From Thermohalobaculum sp035512995 (lineage in GTDB: Bacteria; Pseudomonadota; Alphaproteobacteria; Rhodobacterales; Rhodobacteraceae), in contig DATKCY010000259.1 of NCBI GenBank assembly GCA_035512995.1, positions 1 to 7,334 on the forward strand: a stretch of 7,334 nt of DNA. Reading direction: 5' to 3'. The translations under genes were made by a program, and so were the position numbers. Of the stretch, positions 1 through 5,992 are shown in pieces. The notes under the pieces are model-generated. The model did no database searches. It had not been told where the DNA came from and was given only the letters and a program-made list of their open reading frames with translations. The first letter of the stretch is position 1; every line of letters starts with the position of its first letter.

Positions 1-315
1 CCTGATCCGCGCGGCGTAGTCAGGCAGGTAGATGTCGTCGGCGTCGATCTTGCAGAGGAGCGCGCCCTCCGCCCGCGCCATGCCGAGGTTCAGCACCTCG
101 CCGAGCGGCGCGCCGCCGCAGTCCATCGACCTGAGGGGAACCCCGACCGGATCGGCGGCCAGCAGGGCCTTCAACCGCCCTTCCGCGGCCTCGTAATCGC
201 AGTTGTTGAAGCAGATCAACGCCTCGAGGGCGCCGCCCCTCTGCGCCCTGATATTGGCCAGCAGCCGCTCGAGGTCGTCGATGCGGTGGACCGGGCAGAT
301 GAAGCTGACGGCGGT
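1..315 (-). other. Glycosyltransferase GT-A domain (N-terminal half only)
   Basis: This segment is the visible part of the catalytic domain of the minus-strand gene, from about residue 801 to the window edge. It begins with a beta-strand-like AVSFICPVHR followed by a DDLERLLANIRAQ helix, then ALICFNN. Next comes an LG-x-x-LNLG helix typical of enzymes related to GT2, and the DADD motif followed by IYLPDY at 891-900 (bases 34-45 encode DADD). The acceptor-binding half and catalytic base lie outside the window, so enzyme activity cannot be judged. Confidence 0.82.
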
Positions 316-2715
316 CGCGTCGTCGTCCGCGTGGCCGATCCCGTCGCGCAGCCCGTGCGCGAAGCGTCTGAGCTCGCGGTACCTGTACTGGTGCTCCGTG
401 GCGAGAAGCGCGCAGGTGGCGGCGAGGTCGGCTCCGGCCGGCTCGTCCAGGACCTGCGCGCGCAGCGCCGGGTCGGCCTCGACCATCCGCATGAAGAACA
501 GCACCCGGCAGTCCGAGAGCGCCCGCGCGCGCAGCGCGTCGAGGTACCTGGCGATCCCGTCATGGTCCTTCAGGTGCAGGCTGCAGGTCAGGGCGAAGAA
601 GATGTGCTTCGCCCCCAGCGCCTCCTTCGAGCTCTCGACCAGGTCGCGCGCGCCCTCGACGGCCCCGGACGCGATCAGCCACGTCGCCGCCTGCTCGATG
701 TTGCCGCGCGCGATCTCGCCGTTCGCCGCGGCCTGTTGGAGCGAGGCGCCGGTGGCGCCCGTCAGCGCCTCCTCGAGGCGCGCGCGCACGAAGGTGAGCT
801 GCGCATCGGGGACCTTCGTCGCGCGCAGGAGCCGCCGCGTCGAGCCGTAGAAGCCCGCGCTCGAGATGAAGGCCAGCATCCGGGCCTTCATCGCCGTCCG
901 GTCGTCGCCCTCGGCCCGGCTCGTCAGGGTCCTGAGGAGCCGCAGGCAGCGGGAGAAGTGCCCGCCGTGGGCCATGTGGCGCATTGCGACGCTCACGCGC
1001 GGGTTGAACTGCGGGGCGTCGTCGCGAAGGAGGAACGCCTCCAGGCTCTCCACCGCCTCCCCGGTCCTGCCGGCGCGCGTCAGGGCCGCGAGATGCGCGT
1101 AGCGCAGGCCCTCGCTCTCCGGCCACCGCTCGACCAGGGACCGTCCGACGCGCGCGGCCTCCTCGGGCCGGCCCATGCGCAGCAGCAGGTTGATCCGCTG
1201 GCAATGGATGCCCGGGTCGTCGGGGAACCGCTCGATCGCGCGCTCGAGGACCGAGAGCGCCCGCTGCACCTCGGCGAGGCGGTCGGCGTGGAAGCGGACC
1301 AGCGCGTCCTCGGGCCACGCCGCGAGCGCCGCGGCAGAGGCGGTCTCGGCGTCCTGCAGGCGGCCCTCGGCCGCCAGCGCCCTGATGACCGCGCAGCGGG
1401 GCTCCGGACCGTCGCCCTCCTCGGCGGCCATCGCCTCGGCCTGGTCGACCGGAGGCACGAAGCCGTTCGGCCAGGCGACCGCGCCCTTGGCCGCATCGAT
1501 CAGCGCGAGCCATGTGCTCCGGTCGTCGGGCCGCCGCGCGATCAGGCGCTCGGCGCGCAGGACGGCGTCATCCCACCGTTCCAGGCCGAGCGCGGTGCGC
1601 ACATGGGCCTTCAGGAGCTCGACGCTCTCCGGCCACAGGGCGACGGCCGCGGCCGAGGCATCCTCGGCCGCCTCGAAGGCGCCCCGGGACACGTGCGCCG
1701 CGATGAGAAGCCTGTGCCCGTCCGGCTGGTCGGGCCAGCGCTCGACGCAGGCGCGGGCGATCCCGGCCGCGTCCCCGGCCCGGCCGAGGCGCGAGAGCGC
1801 CTTCGCCGCCTCCAGGCATCGCGCCGGCGAGCCGGGCCAGCGCCGCGCCGCGTCGAGAGCGGCGGCCGCCGCGCCCTCCTCGTCGCCCGCCGCGAGCAGG
1901 GCGTCGATCTTCAGCTTCAGCGGCTGGGCGGCCTCGGGCCAGCGCGACAGCATGTCGTCGGCGCGCGCGATCGCCTCGGAGGGACGCCCGAGGCCGAGCG
2001 CCGCCCGGACGTGGAGCGCGGCGAAGTCCACTCTGTCCGGCCATGTCGCGGCGGCTGCGGCCGAGGCCTGCTCGGCGGCCTCGAACGCGCCGCCCTTCAG
2101 GAGAGCGTTCACGAGGAGGGTTGCCGCGTCCGGGCTGTCGGGCCATCGGGCGAGAACGCGATCCGCGCGCTCGACGGCCTCGTCCCAGCGTTCCAGGCCG
2201 AAGGCGGTCCGCACCTGCGCCTCCGCGAAGGCGAGGCCGTCCGGCCACCGCGAGGCCGCCTCCGCGGCCACCTGCTCGGCTCCCCGGGCGTCGCCGACGC
2301 CCAGCCTGGCCTGGATCTCGAGCTCGGAGAGGGCTGGCCACGCCGCGCGCGTCTCCGGCAGGGAACGGATGCAGCGCAGGACCCATTCGTGATCCTGGCC
2401 TTCGAGGGCGAGGCGCGCGATCGGCCCCGCGAACCTGGTCCTGTTCGGCCAGCGCTCCAGCGCCTCCTCGACGGCCTTCGCCGCGCGCGCGGGCTCGCCG
2501 GCGTTGCCGAGGGCGGCGATGAGCAGCAGGTGCGCCTCGGGACGGTCGGGCCAGCGCCCGACGAAGGCCTGGGCGACCTCCGTCGCCTCCCGCCAGCGCC
2601 CGAGGCGCATGAGCACCTTCGCCTCCTCGAGGCAGCGGCCTTCGAAGTCGGGCCGCCGCCGCGCCGCGTCCAGCGCCGCCGTCGCGGCGTTCTCGTCGTC
2701 CCTGGAACCAAGCAA
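1..2715 (-). CDS. TPR-repeat protein with C-terminal family-2-type glycosyltransferase domain (3' end outside window)
   Basis: This frame is open on the minus strand across the whole region and runs off the left edge, giving about 905 residues without the C-terminus. Residues ~15-560 form TPR-like helical repeats marked by Arg-Trp-Pro-Asp: the Trp falls at 55, 89, 157, 191, 225, 259, 293, 327 and 361, exactly 34 apart or a multiple. Residues ~560-800 are helical and less repetitive. From ~801 a glycosyltransferase GT-A fold begins: a hydrophobic first strand (AVSFICPVHR), then LGEVLNLGMARAEGALLCKI and the metal/nucleotide-sugar motif DADD at 891-894. GT-A enzymes of this type transfer a sugar from a nucleotide-sugar donor; acceptor and linkage cannot be told. 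No signal peptide or membrane segment is seen, so it is probably cytoplasmic. The start is uncertain. TTG at 2715 is preferred because A/T third positions are frequent upstream of it (9 of 29 codons) and rare after it (3 of 30), with a G-rich stretch before it. An in-frame ATG lies at 2802. Domain calls are confident; the biological role is unknown. Confidence 0.88.
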   Translation of the reverse strand, partial: MLGSRDDENAATAALDAARRRPDFEGRCLEEAKVLMRLGRWREATEVAQAFVGRWPDRPEAHLLLIAALGNAGEPARAAKAVEEALERWPNRTRFAGPIARLALEGQDHEWVLRCIRSLPETRAAWPALSELEIQARLGVGDARGAEQVAAEAASRWPDGLAFAEAQVRTAFGLERWDEAVERADRVLARWPDSPDAATLLVNALLKGGAFEAAEQASAAAAATWPDRVDFAALHVRAALGLGRPSEAIARADDMLSRWPEAAQPLKLKIDALLAAGDEEGAAAAALDAARRWPGSPARCLEAAKALSRLGRAGDAAGIARACVERWPDQPDGHRLLIAAHVSRGAFEAAEDASAAAVALWPESVELLKAHVRTALGLERWDDAVLRAERLIARRPDDRSTWLALIDAAKGAVAWPNGFVPPVDQAEAMAAEEGDGPEPRCAVIRALAAEGRLQDAETASAAALAAWPEDALVRFHADRLAEVQRALSVLERAIERFPDDPGIHCQRINLLLRMGRPEEAARVGRSLVERWPESEGLRYAHLAALTRAGRTGEAVESLEAFLLRDDAPQFNPRVSVAMRHMAHGGHFSRCLRLLRTLTSRAEGDDRTAMKARMLAFISSAGFYGSTRRLLRATKVPDAQLTFVRARLEEALTGATGASLQQAAANGEIARGNIEQAATWLIASGAVEGARDLVESSKEALGAKHIFFALTCSLHLKDHDGIARYLDALRARALSDCRVLFFMRMVEADPALRAQVLDEPAGADLAATCALLATEHQYRYRELRRFAHGLRDGIGHADDDATAVSFICPVHRIDDLERLLANIRAQRGGALEALICFNNCDYEAAEGRLKALLAADPVGVPLRSMDCGGAPLGEVLNLGMARAEGALLCKIDADDIYLPDYAARIR
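1036..2673 (-). repeat. TPR-like tandem repeat array, 102-bp period
   Basis: This part of the minus-strand gene encodes about 16 degenerate 34-residue repeats. The register is visible in the DNA. TTCCAGGCCG occurs at 1579 and 2191 (612 bp = 6 x 102), GCGGCCGAGGC at 1649 and 2057 (408 = 4 x 102), and GCGCCGCGTC at 1845 and 2661 (816 = 8 x 102). Register is lost around residues 400-480 and is back in phase at residues 497 and 531. Units alternate between two flavours (RAxxxLxRWPD and FEAAExAxAAAxxWP), giving a 204-bp superunit. Such arrays normally form a protein-binding superhelix. Confidence 0.85.
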
Positions 2716-3027
2716 TCGGCTACCCCCGCCTTCCGACCGGAAGCACGCATTCGACAATGAGAGCGGTTCTTCGATCCGCACGAGAGCCCGCACGCTACGC
2801 ATTCGCTTCGAGCCCGTCCAGCGCGCAGCCCCGAACGAGGCGCGGCGGGTCGTGCCGCGCCGTCCGCCAGCCTCGCGGACGCCGGCGGAGGCCGCCGCCC
2901 GGCCGGCAGGCACGACTGGACGCGCGCGGGCGGGCGCGGGGCGGGCGCCGCTTGACTCGGCTCCAGCCGGTGGGCACATGGGCCGGACTTTCCCTTCCCG
3001 AGCGAACCCGCGGGGCCCTCCGGACAG
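2716..3027. other. Divergent intergenic region between the TPR-glycosyltransferase gene and lepB
   Basis: No convincing gene is seen here. Bases 2716-2820 are less GC-rich than the flanking coding DNA and may hold the promoter and leader of the minus-strand gene, or a short N-terminal extension if ATG 2802 is its start. Two inverted repeats follow: GGCGCGGC at 2839-2846 with GCCGCGCC at 2854-2861 (8-bp stem, 7-nt loop), and GTCCGC at 2862-2867 with GCGGAC at 2875-2880. Either could be an operator or simply GC-driven. Bases 2881-2950 are almost pure G and C. A lepB promoter candidate is listed separately. Confidence 0.6.
2952..2980 (+). promoter_or_regulatory. Candidate sigma-70-type promoter for the lepB operon
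   Basis: TTGACT (2952-2957), preceded by C to give the CTTGAC -35 form common in Alphaproteobacteria, is followed after 17 bp by CACATG (2975-2980). The -10 is weak, with only the A at positions 2 and 4 matching consensus. Predicted transcription would start near 2987 and leave a leader of about 40 nt before the lepB ATG. No other -35 of similar quality was seen between the divergent genes. Confidence 0.4.
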
Positions 3028-3891
3028 ATGGCGACGACGTCGAAGACGAAGGAGGGCGGCCTCCGCGACACGCTGAAGACCGTCTTCTGGGCGCTGGTGA
3101 TCGCGGCGGTGTTCCGCTCGCTGCTGTTCCAGCCGTTCTCGATCCCGTCGGGGTCGATGAAGCCGACGCTCCTGATCGGCGACTACCTGTTCGTGACCAA
3201 GTTCTCCTACGGCTATTCGCGCTATTCGTTCCCGTTCTCGCCGGCCCTGTTCGACGGGCGCATCTTTCCCGACATGCCCGAGCGCGGCGACGTGGTGGTC
3301 TTCAAGCACCCCGAGCACGACGCCTGCAGCGCCGGTCCGATCGAGAGCGTGGCCAACTTCTTCGGCCGCGTGTTCGGGCAGCAGCAGGCCGGCAGCGACT
3401 GCGTCGACTACGTCAAGCGGGTGATCGCGCTGCCGGGCGACCGGATCGCGCTCGGCGAGGGCATCGTCTCGATCAACGGCGAGCCGCTCCGGACCGAGCG
3501 CATCGGCGACTTCGTCGAGCCGTTCGTCCCGCGCGGCAGCCCGCCCAGCCGTCCGCGCTGTGCGACCCGGCCGGCCGGCCCCGGCGCCGACTGCACCAAG
3601 GAGCTCTACCGCGAGACGCTGCCGGGGGGGCGCGAGCACCTGCTCGTCAACATCGAGGGCGCGGTGACCGAGCCGCTCTGGCCCGAGTTCCGGCGCGCCT
3701 TCGAGGTGCCCGAGGGCCAGGTCTTCGTCATGGGCGACAACCGCGACAACTCGGTCGACAGCCGCAAGATCGGCTTCGTGCCGCTCGAGAACCTGATCGG
3801 CCGCGCCGACATCGTGGTGCTGTCGTCCGACGGGCCGTTCTGGGCGGTCTGGGACTGGCGCTGGGACCGGTTCCTGACGATGATCGACTGA
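3028..3891 (+). CDS. lepB: Signal peptidase I
   Basis: This is the membrane serine protease that cleaves signal peptides from exported preproteins on the periplasmic face. The 287-residue protein has one clear N-terminal membrane segment at ~17-34. The S26 family boxes are in order: FSIPSGSMKPTLLIGD at 37-52 with catalytic Ser43 before Met44, DYVKRVIALPGD at 127-138 with general-base Lys130, and GDNRDNSVDSR at 236-246. These positions follow alignment to E. coli LepB Ser90 and Lys145. Four cysteines (100, 125, 178, 189) all lie in the predicted periplasmic part. Cys100 and Cys125 bracket an apparent insert between the FKHPE strand and the Lys box; Cys178/Cys189 resemble a pair I recall from rhodobacterial LepB. 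The ATG at 3028 has only a weak ribosome site (GGA at 3022-3024), but it gives the usual short cytoplasmic N-terminus. It is the first gene of the operon, and rnc starts 4 bp after its stop. Confidence 0.97.
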   Translation: MATTSKTKEGGLRDTLKTVFWALVIAAVFRSLLFQPFSIPSGSMKPTLLIGDYLFVTKFSYGYSRYSFPFSPALFDGRIFPDMPERGDVVVFKHPEHDACSAGPIESVANFFGRVFGQQQAGSDCVDYVKRVIALPGDRIALGEGIVSINGEPLRTERIGDFVEPFVPRGSPPSRPRCATRPAGPGADCTKELYRETLPGGREHLLVNIEGAVTEPLWPEFRRAFEVPEGQVFVMGDNRDNSVDSRKIGFVPLENLIGRADIVVLSSDGPFWAVWDWRWDRFLTMID

Positions 3892-3895
3892 GGAG

Positions 3896-4588
3896 ATGGG
3901 ACGGCGCACGGGCATGGACAGCGGGCCGCTCGCCCAGCGCCTCGGCCACGACTTCGCCGAGCCCGCGCTGATCGAGCAGGCGCTGACCCATCCCTCCGCC
4001 GCCAGCCCCGCCAGGCCCGACAACCAGCGGCTCGAGTTCCTGGGCGACCGCGTGCTCGGCCTCGTGATCGCGGGCGCGCTGCTCCGCGCCTATCCGGACG
4101 AGTCCGAGGGCTCGCTCGCGCCGCGCTTCAACGCCCTCGTCCGCCGCGAGACGCTGGCCGAGGTTGCCGAGGAGACCGGCCTCGGCGGCCACCTGCGCCT
4201 CGGGCGGAGCGAGAGCCTGGGTGGCGGGCGGCGGAAGGCCGCGATCCTGGCCGACGCGATGGAGGCGCTGATCGCGGCGCTCTACCTCGACGGCGGCATG
4301 GAGGCGGCCGAGCGCTTCGTGCTCGACCGCTGGCGCCGGCGGATCGAGGCGCCGGAGGCGGCGCCGACCGACGCCAAGACCCGGCTGCAGGAATGGGCGC
4401 AGGCGCGCGGCATGGCGCCGCCGGACTACGAGGAGGTGCGGCGGAGCGGCCCCGACCATGCCCCGCGCTTCGTCGTCGCGGCGACCCTCGCGAGCGGCGA
4501 GACGGCGACAGGCGAGGCGCGCTCGAAGAAGCAGGCCGAGCAGGCCGCCGCCGCGGCGCTGCTCGGCGAACTCGGAGAGGGCGCATGA
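3896..4588 (+). CDS. rnc: Ribonuclease III
   Basis: This is the cytoplasmic double-strand-specific endoribonuclease that processes the rRNA precursor and some mRNAs. The 230-residue length is close to the family norm of ~225. The N-terminal endonuclease domain carries the signature RLEFLGDRVL at 45-54 and DAMEALIAALYLDGG at 120-134. Metal-binding residues are Glu47, Asp51, Asp120 and Glu123. A double-stranded-RNA-binding domain covers ~159-226, ending in the ARSKKQAEQAAAAALL helix. The start is uncertain. GGAG at 3892-3895 touches ATG 3896 with no spacer, whereas the in-frame ATG at 3914 (MDSGPLAQRL) matches the usual RNase III beginning but has only a distant GGA (12-nt spacer). Translation is probably coupled to lepB, and era overlaps its stop codon. 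Confidence 0.97.
   Translation: MGRRTGMDSGPLAQRLGHDFAEPALIEQALTHPSAASPARPDNQRLEFLGDRVLGLVIAGALLRAYPDESEGSLAPRFNALVRRETLAEVAEETGLGGHLRLGRSESLGGGRRKAAILADAMEALIAALYLDGGMEAAERFVLDRWRRRIEAPEAAPTDAKTRLQEWAQARGMAPPDYEEVRRSGPDHAPRFVVAATLASGETATGEARSKKQAEQAAAAALLGELGEGA
4574..4580 (+). promoter_or_regulatory. Ribosome-binding site of era inside rnc
   Basis: GGAGAGG lies in the last codons of rnc, 4 nt before the era ATG at 4585 (7 nt counted from its GGAG core). It is the clearest Shine-Dalgarno sequence in the operon. It fixes the era start at the ATGA overlap with the rnc stop and argues against longer in-frame starts upstream. Confidence 0.75.
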
Positions 4589-5487
4589 CCCGCGCGGGCT
4601 TCGTGGCGCTGATCGGCGAGCCGAACGCCGGGAAATCGACGCTGCTGAACGCGCTCGTCGGAGCCAAGGTCTCGATCGTGACGCACAAGGTGCAGACGAC
4701 GCGGACGCGGGTGCGCGGCATCGCGATCGAGGGCGAGGCGCAGGTCGTCTTCGTCGACACGCCGGGCCTGTTCCGCCCGCTGAGGCGGCTCGACCGGGCA
4801 ATGGTCGCATCCGCCTGGGCCGGGGCCGGGGACGCCGACGTGACCGTGCTGATGGTCGAGGCGCACCGCGGCGTCACCGACGGCGTCGCGGCGATCCTGG
4901 AGGAGCTGGAGCGGCATCGCGGGTCCCGGCCGGTGGCGCTTGCCATCAACAAGATCGACCGGGTGAAGCGGGAGCGGCTGCTGGCGCTCGCGGCCGGGCT
5001 GAACGAACGGCGCGACTTCGCGCGGACCTTCATGATCTCGGCCACCCGCGGCGACGGTGTCGCGGACCTGCGCGCCTGGCTGGGCTCGGAGATGCCGGAG
5101 GGGCCGTGGCTCTATCCGGAGGACCAGATCGCCGACCTGCCGCTCCGCATGCTGGCGGCCGAGATCACGCGCGAGAAGCTGACGCTGATGCTGCATCAGG
5201 AGCTGCCCTACCAGCTGACCGTCGAGACGGAGGGCTGGGAGGAGCGCAACGACGGCTCGGCCCGGATCGACCAGATCGTCTATGTCGGCCGCGACGGGCA
5301 CAAGGGCATCGTGCTGGGCCGCGGCGGCGCCACGATCCGCGAGATCGGGCGGCGGGCGCGCGAGGAGCTTTCCGGCCTGCTCGAGCGGCCGGTCCACCTG
5401 TTCCTCGAGGTCAAGGTCCGCCCCGGCTGGCAGGACGAGCCCGAGCGCTACCGCGAGATCGGGCTCGACTTCGGCGACGGCGAATGA
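4585..5487 (+). CDS. era: GTPase Era, 16S rRNA-binding ribosome assembly factor
   Basis: Era binds the 3' end of 16S rRNA and helps mature the 30S subunit; it is essential or nearly so in most bacteria. The protein has 300 residues (E. coli Era has 301). The GTPase motifs are all present: G1 GEPNAGKST at 11-19, switch I HKVQTTRTRVRG at 34-45, G3 DTPG at 58-61, G4 NKID at 122-125 and G5 SAT at 152-154. The C-terminal KH domain (~195-285) has its GxxG loop in GIVLGRGGATIREIG, with GRGG at 245-248. The ATG overlaps the rnc stop as ATGA and has a good Shine-Dalgarno. Pairing with rnc fits their shared role in rRNA maturation. The stop in turn overlaps the DUF1491 start. No defect was found. Confidence 0.98.
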   Translation: MTRAGFVALIGEPNAGKSTLLNALVGAKVSIVTHKVQTTRTRVRGIAIEGEAQVVFVDTPGLFRPLRRLDRAMVASAWAGAGDADVTVLMVEAHRGVTDGVAAILEELERHRGSRPVALAINKIDRVKRERLLALAAGLNERRDFARTFMISATRGDGVADLRAWLGSEMPEGPWLYPEDQIADLPLRMLAAEITREKLTLMLHQELPYQLTVETEGWEERNDGSARIDQIVYVGRDGHKGIVLGRGGATIREIGRRAREELSGLLERPVHLFLEVKVRPGWQDEPERYREIGLDFGDGE

Positions 5488-5810
5488 TCCCGCGGCTCGC
5501 GAGCGGGGTCTGGGTCGCGGCCTACCTGGCGCGGCTCGAGCAGGCCGGCATCTATGCGCACGTCATGCACCGGGGTGACGGCACCGCCGGCGCGATCGGG
5601 GTCAAGGTCGCGCTGATGAACGGGCGGGCGCAGCTCCTGACCCGGCGCTACGACTTCGAGGGCCAGGCGGTCTGGGACGAGACGGGCGAGGCGGAGGAGC
5701 CCGAGGTCGATGCCGCCATCGCGCGCCAGCGCGGCTACGACCCCGACCTCTGGGTGATCGAGGTCGAGGACCCGCGCGGCCGCCATCTGCTGGGCGAGGA
5801 CGGGCTCTGA
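5484..5810 (+). CDS. DUF1491 family protein
   Basis: A 108-residue protein of unknown function. It has the pattern I recognise for DUF1491, a small family of Alphaproteobacteria. The N-terminal block is SGVWVAAYLARLEQAGIYAH at 7-26. A GAIGVKVALMNGRAQLLTR strand region follows at 36-54, then a charged acidic linker at ~64-76. The conserved end is YDPDLWVIEVEDPRGRHLL at 85-103. No signal peptide, membrane segment or catalytic motif is visible, so it is probably a small cytoplasmic protein. Its ATG overlaps the era stop as ATGA and has no strong ribosome site, so it is probably translated by coupling to era. Conserved placement after era suggests a role near RNA metabolism, but that is only guilt by association. 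The identification is from memory of the family pattern. Confidence 0.88.
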   Translation: MIPRLASGVWVAAYLARLEQAGIYAHVMHRGDGTAGAIGVKVALMNGRAQLLTRRYDFEGQAVWDETGEAEEPEVDAAIARQRGYDPDLWVIEVEDPRGRHLLGEDGL

Positions 5811-5828
5811 CCCGGAGAGGGGCCGCGC

Positions 5829-5858
5829 TTTGACAGGAGCGGCTCGCCGTGGGATGGC
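5829..5858 (+). promoter_or_regulatory. Candidate promoter for galE
   Basis: A perfect TTGACA -35 hexamer at 5829-5834 lies 19 bp after the DUF1491 stop. With an 18-bp spacer the -10 would be GATGGC (5853-5858), which matches TATAAT only at positions 2 and 3. If real, transcription would begin near 5865 and produce a GC-rich leader of about 125 nt before galE. The alternative is read-through from the lepB operon, since no terminator separates the two. Confidence 0.4.
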
Positions 5859-5929
5859 GGTGGCGTGAGATCGACGGGGGGCCGAGCGATGCGCAGATCC
5901 GTCCGGAGCCCGAGCGCGGCCGCCGCGGG

Positions 5930-5949
5930 GCCCGGCCGTCCGGCCGGGC
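5930..5949 (+). promoter_or_regulatory. Inverted repeat (hairpin 1) in the galE leader
   Basis: GCCCGGCC at 5930-5937 pairs perfectly with GGCCGGGC at 5942-5949 around a GTCC loop, giving an 8-bp all-GC stem. There is no T-tract after it, so a classical intrinsic terminator is unlikely. It may be a leader structure, a processing barrier or a chance product of composition. Confidence 0.5.
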
Positions 5950-5966
5950 GGAGGCGCCGCGGCCCG

Positions 5967-5989
5967 GGCCCCCGCCGTCGGCGGGGGCC
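5967..5989 (+). promoter_or_regulatory. Perfect 10-bp hairpin covering the galE ribosome-binding region
   Basis: GGCCCCCGCC at 5967-5976 pairs with GGCGGGGGCC at 5980-5989 around a GTC loop. All ten pairs are G-C, and the stem ends three bases before the galE ATG at 5993. The only purine-rich stretch able to act as a Shine-Dalgarno (GGGGG, 5983-5987) is inside the 3' arm, so folding would hide it. No T-run follows, which argues against a terminator. Confidence 0.6.
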
Positions 5990-5992
5990 GGC

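Noticed and set aside
560..2386. Other long minus-strand frames at 560-1513 and 1568-2386
   Set aside because: They are Arg/Gly/Ala-rich shadows in a different frame from the TPR-glycosyltransferase, without conserved motifs.
1036..2673. The periodic repeats as a CRISPR array or other noncoding tandem repeat
   Set aside because: The 102-bp period is in frame, repeats are degenerate at DNA level but coherent as TPRs, and there are no identical short repeats separated by unique spacers.
286..2760. An 824-codon open frame on the plus strand opposite the TPR-glycosyltransferase
   Set aside because: It is codon-for-codon opposite the real minus-strand frame. Its product is a low-complexity Arg/Ala/Gly/Pro/Leu sequence with no recognisable domain. 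The minus frame shows TPR periodicity and a glycosyltransferase motif. In such GC-rich DNA antisense frames stay open by chance.
2757..3971. A 404-codon plus-strand frame overlapping lepB
   Set aside because: It is a frame-shifted shadow of lepB, dominated by Arg, with no family features; all S26 motifs are in the 3028 frame.
3728..5397. Several minus-strand frames of 300-360 codons opposite rnc and era
   Set aside because: Both plus-strand genes are fully intact with diagnostic motifs. The antisense frames have no recognisable domain and follow from GC-rich codon use.
5849..5992. An N-terminal extension of galE from ATG 5849
   Set aside because: The added 48 residues are Arg/Pro/Gly-rich, unconserved, and encoded by the two hairpins. 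GalE proteins start directly with the NAD-binding strand, as from ATG 5993.
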